Below are positions 8,911-18,171 of a stretch of DNA of 64,000 bases, piece by piece. Position 1 is the stretch's first letter. Each line of letters opens with the position of its first letter. Position numbers and translations under genes: made by a program. The notes beneath the pieces are model-generated. The model saw nothing but the letters and a program-made list of their open reading frames with translations. It was not told where the DNA came from and did no database searches. This DNA comes from Neomoorella thermoacetica (GTDB lineage: Bacteria; Bacillota; DSM-521; Neomoorellales; Neomoorellaceae), in contig NZ_MDDC01000004.1 of assembly GCF_001875325.1 (NCBI RefSeq), positions 86,978 to 150,977 on the forward strand, in the 5' to 3' direction.

Positions 8911-10339
8911 CTGTTTCTCCTTCCCTGACGGTCATGACCTGATGAAAACAATTCATCCACCAGTGGACATCATGGCGCCGTACCCTTTCCTGTAACAGTT
9001 GCAACCTTTTGCTTTGTTCGGCCCGGCCCATCCCCAGGGCCGTATTAAAGATCATGGCCATCCCGTCGATGTCATAGGGGTTGACCAGGACGGCACCCTT
9101 TAACTCCTGGGCGGCGCCGGCGAAACGGCTCAACACCAGGACGCCGGTCTGATCACGCCGTGAAGCCACATATTCCTTGGCCACCAGGTTCAAGCCGTCT
9201 CTCAGGGGAGTGACCAGCATCACATCGGCTGCCAGGTAATAGGCTACCAGTTCTCGCCGGGGGATGCCGCGCCAGAAATAATATACCGGCTGGTAGTGGC
9301 CGTCACTAAAACGGCCGTTGATGCGGCCAACAGTGGCTTCCACCTGCTCCTTTAACTGGCGGTAGGCCGGTACAGCGGTCCGGCTGGGAACGGCGACCTG
9401 GATCAGGGCGGCGCGGCCGCGCCATTCGGGGGCTTCTTCCAGCAGGCGTTCCCAGGCCAGGAGCCTTTCCAGGATGCCCTTGGTATAATCAAGGCGCTCC
9501 ACGCTTAACGCCAGGCGCTCGACACCAATTTGTGCCCGTAGTTTTTGGGCCATGGCCATAGTGGCCGGACTGGCGGCCTGGTGCTGGAAAGCCTGATAAT
9601 CTATGCCCATGGGCCAGGCGCCAACGTGGATGCGCCTCTGTTTCCAGAAGACGAGATTGGCTTCAAAATCGACCCTGGCCCCAAGCAGGTGCGCTACGGC
9701 CTGCAAGAAATTGTCGACGTAGGCCTGAAGGTGAAAGCCCAGGACATCGGTTCCTAGCAGGCCGCGCAGGATATGGGTTGCCCAGGGCAGGGTCGCCAGG
9801 AGGTCATGGTGGGGGAAGGGTATATGCCAGAAGAAAAACTGTTTTAATTGGGGCCTGCGGTGGCGGAGGTGGGCCGGTACCAGGGCCAGGTGGTAATCAT
9901 TTACCCAGACTGTATCATTTTCCCCGGCTTCTTCCAGGGTGGCTTCGGCAAATTTGGCATTAACATTGACGTACGCCGACCATTCCCGGACTTCATAACG
10001 ACATTTTTCTAAAAAGTAATGGCACAAGGGCCACAGGGCGCTATTGGTAAATCCGTGGTAATAAAGGTCTATTTCATCAGCAGTAAGGGGAACCTCACGA
10101 AAGGTGTAGGCCGGATCGCCCTCGGGCACTGCTAAACGCAAACCGGGACTGTCTTCCCGGGGAGCCTCCCGGCCGCCCCAGGCAACCCAGACTCCACCTT
10201 TTTCCCTTAAGAAGGGTTCTACGGCCGAAACCAGCCCGCTGATGGCCGGTACAACCTGGATCCCATCCCGGGTTGCTTGCAAATTATATGAACCCCGGTT
10301 GGAAACCATGACAATTTTAGCAGGCTGCTTTTGGGACAT
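8882..10339 (-). CDS. otsA: Trehalose-6-phosphate synthase (GT20)
   Basis: This 485-residue GT20 glycosyltransferase joins glucose from UDP-glucose to glucose-6-phosphate. Visible signatures are SNRGSYNLQ near the N-terminus, WVNDYHLALVPAHLR near 144, HIPFPHHDLL near 171, VERLDYTKGI near 289 and PLRDGLNLVAKEYVASR near 375. The ATG has GAGGAGG upstream. It is the first gene of a leftward operon with otsB and galU, preceded by a 395-base leader holding a c-di-AMP riboswitch and a terminator. High c-di-AMP should therefore switch trehalose synthesis off. Confidence 0.93.
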   Translation of the reverse strand: MSQKQPAKIVMVSNRGSYNLQATRDGIQVVPAISGLVSAVEPFLREKGGVWVAWGGREAPREDSPGLRLAVPEGDPAYTFREVPLTADEIDLYYHGFTNSALWPLCHYFLEKCRYEVREWSAYVNVNAKFAEATLEEAGENDTVWVNDYHLALVPAHLRHRRPQLKQFFFWHIPFPHHDLLATLPWATHILRGLLGTDVLGFHLQAYVDNFLQAVAHLLGARVDFEANLVFWKQRRIHVGAWPMGIDYQAFQHQAASPATMAMAQKLRAQIGVERLALSVERLDYTKGILERLLAWERLLEEAPEWRGRAALIQVAVPSRTAVPAYRQLKEQVEATVGRINGRFSDGHYQPVYYFWRGIPRRELVAYYLAADVMLVTPLRDGLNLVAKEYVASRRDQTGVLVLSRFAGAAQELKGAVLVNPYDIDGMAMIFNTALGMGRAEQSKRLQLLQERVRRHDVHWWMNCFHQVMTVREGETGDVSGSAGS

Positions 10340-10394
10340 TTTACCTACCTCCTCACCCCAAAAGTTTATTTACCGGTAATAAGTCCCTCCCTGT

Positions 10395-10434
10395 AAATAA
10401 AATAAAATATAAACCCCGTTTTAATCCGGGGTTG
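10395..10434 (-). terminator. Intrinsic terminator of the otsA leader (riboswitch expression platform)
   Basis: Read on the minus strand, AACCCCG (10432-10426) pairs with CGGGGTT (10418-10412) and is followed by a long T-rich tract. It sits between the ydaO-type aptamer and the otsA start, as expected for a transcription-terminating riboswitch. Confidence 0.8.
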
Positions 10435-10489
10435 CTAGCATAAGCCATAAACGTAATGGAAAACTACACCGTTTACCGGCGGAATTCCC

Positions 10490-10612
10490 TTCACGCTTAC
10501 GAAGTTAGCTGACGGATTCGGGCCTCGGTTAGCCCTACCCACCGGTATAACCGGTAAGATTCACCCCGGGAAATTGGGTCCCCCGCTTACGGCTGCACAC
10601 CGCAATTCAGCG
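10490..10612 (-). promoter_or_regulatory. c-di-AMP riboswitch (ydaO-yuaA type) of the otsA operon
   Basis: On the minus strand the conserved ydaO blocks occur in order: GGGGGACCCAA, GGGGTGAATC, GTAGGGCTAA, CCCGAATCCGTCAGCTAAC and TCGTAAGCG. These are the hallmark segments of the cyclic-di-AMP-sensing ydaO motif. The GTAAGCG words at both ends fit the closing helix. A terminator lies about 60 bases downstream, so binding should end transcription before otsA. Exact ends were placed by eye. Confidence 0.88.
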
Positions 10613-10629
10613 TTCCAGGATATATAAAT

Positions 10630-10657
10630 ATTATATCACGCCAGGGACAAAATGCAA
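10630..10657 (-). promoter_or_regulatory. Sigma-A-like promoter of the otsA leader
   Basis: On the minus strand TTGCAT (10657-10652) and a perfect TATAAT (10635-10630) are 16 bases apart, just upstream of the riboswitch. The -35 box is weak and overlaps a dyad, GGACAAAAT...ATTTTGTGTCC. Confidence 0.6.
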
Positions 10658-10671
10658 ATTTTGTGTCCATT

Positions 10672-10697
10672 CATCCTGGGAAGGGTATTCCAGGATG
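10672..10697. promoter_or_regulatory. Perfect 8-bp inverted repeat between otsA and the glucosidase gene
   Basis: CATCCTGG (10672-10679) and CCAGGATG (10690-10697) form a perfect dyad with a 10-base spacer in the divergent promoter region. It has no T-run, so it could be an operator or a 5'-UTR hairpin of the rightward gene. Confidence 0.35.
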
Positions 10698-10735
10698 CCC
10701 GCCGAATTTATTTAAAATAAAGGGAGGGGGAGTAT

Positions 10736-12898
10736 ATGCTCGATACACAGCTCGATTTGCGCAATAACCCGTGTGTTGTTGAGCCAGCGACGGAGGTGTT
10801 GAAGGAAGGGGGGATTTTTCTCATCTCCCTGCCCGATGGCTCGGTTCTGGACGAGGGTAATAGTAACCTGGGCCTTTATTACAACGATACCCGTTATTTA
10901 AGCCGCCTGGAATTCCTGGTAGCCGGGCAGCGACCTGTATTTCTATCTTCTTCCATTCGCGACAGCCACTTTGCTCAGATTGAACTTACCAATCCCGTTT
11001 TCAATTTACCAGATGGCACTATGGTGCCGGCCCAGACCATCCATCTCCGCCAGCTACGGTTAATCAAAGGGGCTTTTTTTCAACGCCTGCGTTTAATAAA
11101 CTTTAATCCCTTCCCGGTAACGTTAATGCTTCGCTTTAACCTGGCTGCCGATTTCCACGATATATTCGAGGTTCGCGGGAGCCGGCGCCGCCGCCGGGGG
11201 GAATTGTTACCGGTAGAGGTGCGACATCAGGGGCTGGTCCTGGCTTACCGGGGCCTGGATAACCTTGTCCGGACCACCCAGATTACCTTTGAACCGGTAC
11301 CGGCCAGTATCACCGGCCAGCCCGGCCAGGCCGAAGTAAGTTTTGAATTTACCCTGCCGCCCCAAAAAAAGACCTACCTGCATTTAAAGATCGAACCTGA
11401 TGCAGGAAATACCGCACCGGGTAACAAGATCAGCGATCTTTTTTCGGCGGCCACCATTGAACAGGCAGCCGCTTACCGCCAGTGGCAAAAGGAGTCGACC
11501 CGGGTGTGGACGGATAATAACTTTATCAACGCTATGTTCCAGACGGCCGTCACCGACCTCAAGGCCCTGCAAATAGATTACCCGGGCGAGGGCGGGATCA
11601 TAGCGGCCGGGATACCCTGGTACACGGCCCCCTTTGGCCGCGATTCCCTGATTACCTCCTGGCAGGCTCTCATTTTAAATCCGGTTCTGGCCCGCCGGAC
11701 CCTGCGTTTTCTGGCCCGCTACCAGGGCAAAGGGGTGGATAGATGGCGGGAGGAAAGGCCGGGGAAAATCCTCCACGAATTGCGCCGGGGGGAGATGACC
11801 AGCTGCGGGGAGGTACCCCATAGCCCCTATTACGGCTCCATTGACGCCACCCTGTGGTTTATCATACTCCTGGCCGCCACCTACAAGTGGACCCGGGATG
11901 ACGATCTGCTACAGGAAATGGCCGCTCCTCTACGCAAGTGCCTGCACTGGTGCCTGCGTTACGGCGACCTGGATGGCGACGGTTACCTGGAATATCTCCG
12001 GGAATCCCCGGCCGGTCTTACCAACCAGGGCTGGAAGGATTCCTGGGATGCCGTAGTCGACCGGGAAGGACGCCTGCCGAAGGGCCCCATTGCCCTGGTG
12101 GAAGTCCAGGCCTACTACTATCTGGCCCTCACCGAAGCCGCCCATTTATTATCCATCCTGGGTGATAAACTGACCGCCGCCGGGTTGAAGAGGCGAGCCA
12201 GGCGGTTGAAAGCGCGCTTCAACCAGGATTTCTGGCTGGAAGAAGAGGGGTACCTGATTTTTGCCCTGGATGGCGAGAAAAGGCCCCTGACCACCCTGGT
12301 TTCCAACGGGGGCCAGGCCCTCTTTACGGGCATTCTCCCGCCGGAGAGGGCCAGGAGGGTGGCCCGGCGCCTGATGGCTGCGGACTTCTATTCCGGCTGG
12401 GGTATTCGTACCATGAGTAAAAGAGAAAAGGCCTATAACCCCATGAGCTATCATAATGGCTCGGTCTGGCCCCATGATAACGCCATAATCGCCGCCGGCC
12501 TGCGCCGCTACCAGTGCCTGGATGAATTGTCACGCCTGGCCGCGGGCCTCTTCGCCGCCAGCCCCCACTTTAATTACCGGCGCTGGCCGGAGCTCTTCTG
12601 TGGTTTTACCCGGAGGGGTTTGAGCGGCCCGGTGCGCTATCCGGTGGCCTGTGATCCCCAGGCATGGGCTGTGGGCAGCCTCTTCAGTTTCCTGCAGCAC
12701 TTGCTGGGCCTGGAGTTAAGGGATCATAGCCTTTTTATTTCCCGCCCCCTGTTGCTGCCCGGGACCCGGCAGGTAGAGATCAGGAACCTGGCGGTAGCCG
12801 GCAGCCGCCTGGACCTGGCCTTTGAGGAAAAGGAGGGGCGGGTCCTGGCCCACCTTTTAAAGAAAGAAGGGGATCTCAAAGTTATCATTGAGGCTTGA
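10736..12898 (+). CDS. Amylo-alpha-1,6-glucosidase / glycogen-debranching-type glycoside hydrolase
   Basis: A 720-residue protein with an N-terminal beta-sandwich domain of the GDE_N_bis type (about 10-230, beginning LKEGGIFLISLPDGSVLD) and an (alpha/alpha)6-barrel catalytic domain (about 260-690). The barrel shows TAPFGRDSLITSWQ near residue 297, MSYHNGSVWPHDNA near 568 and ACDPQAWAVGS near 640. It should cleave alpha-1,6 branches or related glucosides. The ATG follows GGGAGGGGG. It is divergent from the trehalose operon and followed by a glycosyltransferase, so the block is devoted to glucose polymers and osmolytes. The exact substrate is not evident. Confidence 0.82.
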   Translation: MLDTQLDLRNNPCVVEPATEVLKEGGIFLISLPDGSVLDEGNSNLGLYYNDTRYLSRLEFLVAGQRPVFLSSSIRDSHFAQIELTNPVFNLPDGTMVPAQTIHLRQLRLIKGAFFQRLRLINFNPFPVTLMLRFNLAADFHDIFEVRGSRRRRRGELLPVEVRHQGLVLAYRGLDNLVRTTQITFEPVPASITGQPGQAEVSFEFTLPPQKKTYLHLKIEPDAGNTAPGNKISDLFSAATIEQAAAYRQWQKESTRVWTDNNFINAMFQTAVTDLKALQIDYPGEGGIIAAGIPWYTAPFGRDSLITSWQALILNPVLARRTLRFLARYQGKGVDRWREERPGKILHELRRGEMTSCGEVPHSPYYGSIDATLWFIILLAATYKWTRDDDLLQEMAAPLRKCLHWCLRYGDLDGDGYLEYLRESPAGLTNQGWKDSWDAVVDREGRLPKGPIALVEVQAYYYLALTEAAHLLSILGDKLTAAGLKRRARRLKARFNQDFWLEEEGYLIFALDGEKRPLTTLVSNGGQALFTGILPPERARRVARRLMAADFYSGWGIRTMSKREKAYNPMSYHNGSVWPHDNAIIAAGLRRYQCLDELSRLAAGLFAASPHFNYRRWPELFCGFTRRGLSGPVRYPVACDPQAWAVGSLFSFLQHLLGLELRDHSLFISRPLLLPGTRQVEIRNLAVAGSRLDLAFEEKEGRVLAHLLKKEGDLKVIIEA

Positions 12899-12923
12899 AG
12901 GAGCCTGCAGGGTTTGTCCTTCC

Positions 12924-12953
12924 TTGACTTTCCCGGGCAATTTTGGATAAAAT
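12924..12953 (+). promoter_or_regulatory. Sigma-A-like promoter before the GT4 gene
   Basis: TTGACT (12924-12929) and TAAAAT (12948-12953) are separated by 18 bases and lie about 50 bases before the GT4 start. Confidence 0.6.
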
Positions 12954-13000
12954 ACTCTTGGTATCTTACCCCAATTATAATTCCAGGGAGGCGAAGTAAT

Positions 13001-14191
13001 ATGCGCGTTGCCATGTTACACTGGGCTTTCCCGCCGATTATAGGGGGAGTGGAATCCCACCTGGCCCTCCTGTGCCCTTACCTGATCCGGCAGGGGCACC
13101 AGGTAAGCCTCCTGACGGCCACAGCCCCCGGTACCCCGGCGGAGGACAGCTGGCAGGGAGTTGTTATCAAGCGCTCGCCCTTGCTGGATCTCAATTCCCT
13201 TACTCCGGCAGTCATCGAGGCCCGGGCCGGGGAGATCAAGGAACTCATGGAAAACTTTTTGCTGGCAGGGCGGCCGGACGTGGTCCACGCCCATAACTTT
13301 CACTATTTCAGCTATGTACACGCGGCCAGTCTCCAGGAAATTTGCCGCCGTCACGGCTGGCCCCTGGTCCTCACGGCCCATAATGTATGGGATGACGAAC
13401 TGTGGACCAGGATGAATACCCTGGCCGGGGGCTGGGACCGGGTCATTGCCGTCAGCCACTACATACGCCAGGAACTGGTGGTTAATGGCTACCCGCCGGA
13501 GCGGGTGACGGTTGTCTATCATGGCATCGATACTAATACCTTCAGGCCGCCCTCCCCGGGGGACAGGCAGGCCCTTTATACCTCATATCCGGAATGGCGG
13601 GGCCGGCGGATTATCTTCCACCCGGCCAGGATGAGCCGGGCCAAGGGCTGTGACGTCAGCATTCGCGCCCTGGATCTCATCCGCCGGGAAATACCCGACG
13701 TTCTCCTGGTACTGGCCGGTACCACCAACACCGTTGACTGGGGCCAGAAGCAGCCGGCGGAAGTAGCTTCTATCCAGGATCTTATCGCCAGCCTTGGCCT
13801 GGAAGAAAATGTCTTCATCCGCTTCTTCCCCTGGCAGGAGATGCCGGCTGTTTACCGGGGGGCCGAAGTCTGCCTCTACCCGTCGGCATTCCAGGAGCCG
13901 TTTGGTTTGGTCATGCTGGAAGCCATGGCCACAGCCAGGCCCATCATCGTCAGCCGCGCCGGCGGCATGCCGGAGATCGTTCGTCCCGGATATAACGGCT
14001 TTTTAGTTTCTATGGGGGATCACGAGGAACTCGCCCGCTATACCACTTTCCTTCTCCGTAATCCGGAGGTGGCCAGGACCATGGGCCGGGACGGCCGCCG
14101 GCTGGTGGAAGAGAACTTCACCACCGCCGTCATGGCCCGCAATACCCTGGAAGTTTATAACCAATTATCGGCCCTGCCCCGGGCCAGTTAG
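13001..14191 (+). CDS. Glycosyltransferase family 4
   Basis: This 396-residue GT-B glycosyltransferase begins MRVAMLHWAFPPIIGGVE, the nucleotide-sugar glycosyltransferase N-terminal pattern. It carries VHAHNFHYFS near 97, HPARMSRAKGCD near 206 and the EPFGLVMLEAMA (EX7E) motif near 302. I use the ATG at 13001, with GGGAGG 9 bases upstream; an in-frame start at 12914 would overlap the promoter. It has its own promoter and is closed by a strong terminator. The acceptor is unknown; by position it may act in polysaccharide, trehalose or glucosylglycerate-type metabolism. Confidence 0.82.
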   Translation: MRVAMLHWAFPPIIGGVESHLALLCPYLIRQGHQVSLLTATAPGTPAEDSWQGVVIKRSPLLDLNSLTPAVIEARAGEIKELMENFLLAGRPDVVHAHNFHYFSYVHAASLQEICRRHGWPLVLTAHNVWDDELWTRMNTLAGGWDRVIAVSHYIRQELVVNGYPPERVTVVYHGIDTNTFRPPSPGDRQALYTSYPEWRGRRIIFHPARMSRAKGCDVSIRALDLIRREIPDVLLVLAGTTNTVDWGQKQPAEVASIQDLIASLGLEENVFIRFFPWQEMPAVYRGAEVCLYPSAFQEPFGLVMLEAMATARPIIVSRAGGMPEIVRPGYNGFLVSMGDHEELARYTTFLLRNPEVARTMGRDGRRLVEENFTTAVMARNTLEVYNQLSALPRAS

Positions 14192-14207
14192 CCCGGAGGG
14201 CGTATAT

Positions 14208-14243
14208 TTTAAGGGGAACCGGATGCGGTTCCCCTTAAATTTT
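14208..14243 (+). terminator. Strong terminator between the GT4 gene and lysA
   Basis: Arms TTTAAGGGGAACCG (14208-14221) and CGGTTCCCCTTAAA (14226-14239) pair perfectly over 14 bp with a 4-base loop, followed by T-rich sequence. Confidence 0.85.
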
Positions 14244-14309
14244 CTAGACAGGAGCTGCCGCCTCGGTTAAAATGGAGATATATTGGTGAAAGGAGCAACC
14301 GGTAATTAA

Positions 14310-15632
14310 ATGCGCTTGCAGGGAACGATGGCGATAAATGAACGCGGCCGGCTGGTCATCGGCGGTTGTGATGTTGTCCAGCTGGCCCGTGACTTTGGTA
14401 CCCCCCTTTATATTTTTGATGAAGACTGTATCCGGGACAACTGCCGCCAGTTTTACCGGGCCTTTAACGCCGGCAGTGGCCAGGCCGGGGTTATCTATGC
14501 CGGCAAGGCTTTTCTTACTACGGCAATGTGCCGGATCATCGCCAGTGAAGGGCTGGGACTGGATGTTGTCTCCGGCGGCGAACTTTACACTGCCCTGGCG
14601 GCCGGTTTCCCCGTGGAACGGATTTATTTCCATGGTAACAACAAGAGCTATGCCGAGCTCTGCCAGGCCCTGGAGGCCGGGGTAGGCAGGTTCATGGTCG
14701 ATAACTTTACGGAGCTGGAGTTATTAAGCCGCCTTGCGGTGGAGCGTGGCCAGGTGGCCAGGGTAATCCTGAGGGTAACCCCGGGGATTGAGGCCCACAC
14801 CCATGACTATATCCGCACCGGCCAGGTTGATTCCAAGTTCGGTTTTACCCTGCCGGGCGGACAGGCGCTGGCGGCTGCCAGGAGAGCCGGCGAGTTACCG
14901 GGTATCGAATACATGGGTTTGCACTGCCATATAGGTTCCCAGATTTTTGAACTGGAGCCCTACAATGAAGCTGTAACCGTGATGATGGAACTTGCAGCTG
15001 AGGTCAAGGAGGCGACAGGGCTGGTAACTGCCGAGCTGGATCTCGGGGGCGGCTTTGGCATATACTATACTACTGGTGATGACCCCTTGCCGGTAAAGGC
15101 TTATGCGGAAACCATACTGGCCCGGGTCCGGGAGGAAGCCCGGCGCTTGAACCTGCCCCAACCGCGAGTACTGGTCGAACCGGGCCGGTCCATTGTCGGG
15201 CCGGCGGGCAGCACCGCCTACACCGTCGGGACCATCAAAGAGATCCCCGGCGTCCGCAAGTATGTGGCTGTTGACGGCGGGATGGCCGATAACATCCGCC
15301 CGGCCCTTTACGGGGCGAAGTATGATGCTATCCTGGCCAACAAGGCCGGTATGCCGGCTACAGAGAAGGTAGCTGTTACCGGCAAGTGCTGCGAATCAGG
15401 GGATATGCTGATCTGGGAAGCGGAATTGCCGCCGGTAGAGAGGGGCGACATCCTCCTGATGCCCTGTACCGGTGCCTATGGTTATACCATGGCCAGCAAT
15501 TATAACCGCCTGGGCCGGCCGGCAGCCGTCCTGGTGCGGGATGGCGTCGCCGACTTGATTATAAAGCGGGAGGATTACAGCGACCTGATCCGCAACGACG
15601 TGATTCCGGCCCGCCTGGCCTGCCCCCGCTAG
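14310..15632 (+). CDS. lysA: Diaminopimelate decarboxylase
   Basis: This 440-residue fold-type III PLP enzyme decarboxylates meso-diaminopimelate to L-lysine. The PLP lysine lies in VIYAGKAFLT near residue 55. HIGSQ is near 210, GGGFGI near 247, LVEPGRSIVGPAG near 289, and the dimer-interface CESGDML near 362. The N-terminus could instead be the ATG at 14328; GGAG lies 14 bases before the ATG at 14310, which is long. It begins a run of mostly rightward genes after a terminator. Lysine supply may also serve peptidoglycan balance during sporulation. Confidence 0.93.
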   Translation: MRLQGTMAINERGRLVIGGCDVVQLARDFGTPLYIFDEDCIRDNCRQFYRAFNAGSGQAGVIYAGKAFLTTAMCRIIASEGLGLDVVSGGELYTALAAGFPVERIYFHGNNKSYAELCQALEAGVGRFMVDNFTELELLSRLAVERGQVARVILRVTPGIEAHTHDYIRTGQVDSKFGFTLPGGQALAAARRAGELPGIEYMGLHCHIGSQIFELEPYNEAVTVMMELAAEVKEATGLVTAELDLGGGFGIYYTTGDDPLPVKAYAETILARVREEARRLNLPQPRVLVEPGRSIVGPAGSTAYTVGTIKEIPGVRKYVAVDGGMADNIRPALYGAKYDAILANKAGMPATEKVAVTGKCCESGDMLIWEAELPPVERGDILLMPCTGAYGYTMASNYNRLGRPAAVLVRDGVADLIIKREDYSDLIRNDVIPARLACPR

Positions 15633-15644
15633 GCCTGTACTGTC

Positions 15645-16796
15645 ATGATTCCCTACCGGAAGCTTTTTAACCGGCACCAGCTAGCCATCCTGGCCCGGGC
15701 CAGGAAAATAGCCCGCCTGAAGGGCCAGCGGGTCTACCTGGTAGGGGGTACGATCCGGGACCTCTTGCTGGGACGGCCGGATGTCGACCTGGATCTGGTG
15801 GTCGAGGGGAACGGCCTCCTCCTGGCCCGGGAACTGGCCCGGCAACTGGGAGGGCGCCTGGTCTATCACGAGCGCTTCCTGACGGCTACCATTTACTGGG
15901 CCGGGGAGCGGGTGGATGTGGTCACCGCCAGGCAGGAGTATTACCCCCGGCCCGGGGCGCTGCCGGAGGTCGACGCTGCAACCCTGGCCGAGGATCTGGC
16001 CCGGCGCGATTTTAGCATTAATGCTATGGCCCTGCCCTTAACGGCCCGGGAGATGGGGGAGCTCTGGGACCCCTTTAACGGCCGGGCTGACCTGGCTGCT
16101 GGTAAAATAAGGGTCCTCCACCAGGCGAGTTTCCGGGACGATCCCACCCGTATCCTGCGGGGGGTACGCCTGGGGACCAGGTTGCATTTCCAGCTGGCCG
16201 GTGAGACCAGGGAACTGGCCCGGGAAGCCCTGGCTGCCGGCTACCTGGAACTGGTATCACCCCGGCGTTTCTGGCAGGAGTTTATCCTGCTCCTCAAGGA
16301 ACCGCGGCCGGTTGCTGCCTGGGAAGCCCTGCTGGCCCTGGGATGGCGGGGCCTGCCGGGGAGCGGTCCTCCGGATGTAGCAGCCGGTTACCGGACGGAG
16401 AAACTCCTGCGCCAGTGGCAGCGGCTGGGCCAGCAACCCCCTGACGCCAGCCTGGTGTATTTTTTAACGGCCACGGCTAATTTGAGCCTGGCAGCCCTGG
16501 AGGAGGTTCTCGAGCACCTGAACTGGGGCCGCAGGCGTCGCCGGGTAATTAACGCTGCCAGGGTTTTACAGCAAGGGTGCTGTTTTGGACCTGAACCGGG
16601 TTTGCCCCCGGGAGAACTGCTGACCGGGTCGCGCCCGGCCCCGGAGGCGCTGATCTTTGCCCTGGCCCAGGCCGGGTGGAGCCAGTTGCCGGGCTGGGCC
16701 CTACCTGGCGGGAAAGGAGTCGGCCATGCACCTGCAGAGCTTGTCCCAGTTAATCCTGGGTATTCCAGCCATCCTGATGGCCCTGACCTTTCATGA
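15645..16796 (+). CDS. CCA tRNA nucleotidyltransferase / poly(A) polymerase family protein
   Basis: The 383-residue protein has the class II nucleotidyltransferase signature VYLVGGTIRDLLLG near residue 30, followed by the metal-binding DVDLD and then RRDFSINAMAL near 123 and DDPTRILRGVRL near 166. It would add or repair the tRNA 3' CCA end or a part of it. The C-terminal region is Pro/Gly-rich and does not look like a conserved RNA-binding domain. Its last 71 bases overlap the start of the M50 protease gene in another frame. That overlap is unusually long and might hide a frameshift in this tail. Confidence 0.85.
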   Translation: MIPYRKLFNRHQLAILARARKIARLKGQRVYLVGGTIRDLLLGRPDVDLDLVVEGNGLLLARELARQLGGRLVYHERFLTATIYWAGERVDVVTARQEYYPRPGALPEVDAATLAEDLARRDFSINAMALPLTAREMGELWDPFNGRADLAAGKIRVLHQASFRDDPTRILRGVRLGTRLHFQLAGETRELAREALAAGYLELVSPRRFWQEFILLLKEPRPVAAWEALLALGWRGLPGSGPPDVAAGYRTEKLLRQWQRLGQQPPDASLVYFLTATANLSLAALEEVLEHLNWGRRRRRVINAARVLQQGCCFGPEPGLPPGELLTGSRPAPEALIFALAQAGWSQLPGWALPGGKGVGHAPAELVPVNPGYSSHPDGPDLS

Positions 16797-17355
16797 GTAC
16801 GCCCACGGGAAGGCAGCCTACTTCCTGGGAGACCCGACGGCCAGAAATCAGGGGCGGTTAACCCTGAACCCCCTGGCCCACCTGGATCCCCTGGGAACCC
16901 TGCTGCTCATCGTAGCCGGCTTTGGCTGGGCCAAACCGGTACAGATCAATCCCTTTTATTTTCAAATGGACCGGCGTAAGGGCATGATGCTGGTGGGCCT
17001 GGCGGGACCCCTCATGAACCTGGTCCTGGCCTACCTGGCAGCCGTGCTCCTGCATCTTTTTATCCGGCTGGATCTGGGCAGCATCTGGATCCAGACCTTT
17101 TTAAACCTGCTGGTGGGCTACAACGTTGTCCTGGCAGTCTTTAACCTGATTCCCGTACCGCCCCTGGATGGTTCCCGGGTCCTGGCCGGGATTCTCCCGC
17201 CCGAAGGAGGAGCTGCTGTTTATCGGCTGGAGAGTTACGGCACCCTTATCTTACTCCTCCTCATTGCCACGGGAATCATCGGCCGCATCCTGGGCCCCCT
17301 GGTCAACCTGGTCCTCAATCTAATTATTGCTGCCAGCGGCCTGGCCTTTGTATGA
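16726..17355 (+). CDS. Site-2 protease family (M50) membrane protein
   Basis: This 209-residue membrane metalloprotease has the zinc motif HEYAH near residue 23 in [12 protein letters not shown] and the second conserved segment [11 protein letters not shown] near 144, which carries the third zinc ligand. Four or more hydrophobic helices are visible. The ATG at 16726 follows AAAGGAG and lies inside the end of the preceding gene. Short M50 proteins of this type, often encoded just upstream of scpAB, act in intramembrane proteolysis; their substrate is usually unknown. Confidence 0.85.
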   Translation: MHLQSLSQLILGIPAILMALTFHEYAHGKAAYFLGDPTARNQGRLTLNPLAHLDPLGTLLLIVAGFGWAKPVQINPFYFQMDRRKGMMLVGLAGPLMNLVLAYLAAVLLHLFIRLDLGSIWIQTFLNLLVGYNVVLAVFNLIPVPPLDGSRVLAGILPPEGGAAVYRLESYGTLILLLLIATGIIGRILGPLVNLVLNLIIAASGLAFV

Positions 17356-17415
17356 TAGAATTCGCCCGGAGATTGTCCGGGGTACACGGGAAGCTGGCTC
17401 GCCGGGGTGGGGCGG

Positions 17416-18165
17416 ATGCTGGGTAATGTAAGGCTGGATGTTTTTCAGGGTCCCCTGGATCTCCTCCTCACTCTCATTGAACGCCAGGAAATCGACGTCC
17501 AGGCTATCCCCGTCGCGGAAGTAACGGCCCAGTACCTGGAGTACCTGCAGGAAGTCGAGGAACTGGACCTGGAGTGGGCCAGCGAGTTTCTGGTCCTGGG
17601 AGCGGAACTCCTGGCCCTGAAGGCCAGGATACTATTGCAACGCCCGGCGGCCGGGGGGCAGGAAGAAGAAGAGGGGGAAGACCCGGCCCGGGCCCTGGCG
17701 GATCGCCTGCAGGCTTACCGCTGTTATAAAGAGGCGGCCGAACACCTGGCCGGACTGGCCGCTACCGGTGCCCTTATTTTTACCAGGCCCCGGGACCAGG
17801 AGGCTGTGGAGCGGGCCATGGCCGGCATCAATCCCCTGGCTGGCGTAACACCCCTGGATCTGGCGCGGGCTATGGCGCGCGTCCTGGCCCGCAGGGAGCA
17901 GGTCCGGGAACCGGAGGAACCCCGGCTCATACCCCGGCCGGCCTTTACCCTGGCGGGCCAGGCACGCCATATCTTGCGCCGCCTTTACCGGGAAAAAACC
18001 CTCAGCCTGGACAAGCTCGTGAGTACCAGGCCCACCCGGATGGAAGTAGCCCTGACCTTTCTGGCCCTGCTGGAACTGGCCCGGCGGGGCCGGGTAGCCC
18101 TGGCCCAGGAGGTTAATTTCGGCAATATCGAGGTGCGGTTGCTGCCGCATCCAGGAGCAAGGTGA
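17416..18165 (+). CDS. scpA: Segregation and condensation protein A
   Basis: This 249-residue kleisin subunit of the bacterial SMC condensin complex has the conserved start VRLDVFQGPLDLLLTLI and the helical segment EFLVLGAELLALKARILL. The C-terminal winged-helix part ends near ALLELARRGRVALAQE. It bridges the SMC heads and binds ScpB. The start is ATG 17416, or a GTG nine bases earlier; neither has a strong Shine-Dalgarno site. It is followed within 6 bases by scpB. Confidence 0.92.
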   Translation: MLGNVRLDVFQGPLDLLLTLIERQEIDVQAIPVAEVTAQYLEYLQEVEELDLEWASEFLVLGAELLALKARILLQRPAAGGQEEEEGEDPARALADRLQAYRCYKEAAEHLAGLAATGALIFTRPRDQEAVERAMAGINPLAGVTPLDLARAMARVLARREQVREPEEPRLIPRPAFTLAGQARHILRRLYREKTLSLDKLVSTRPTRMEVALTFLALLELARRGRVALAQEVNFGNIEVRLLPHPGAR

Positions 18166-18171
18166 TTATCC

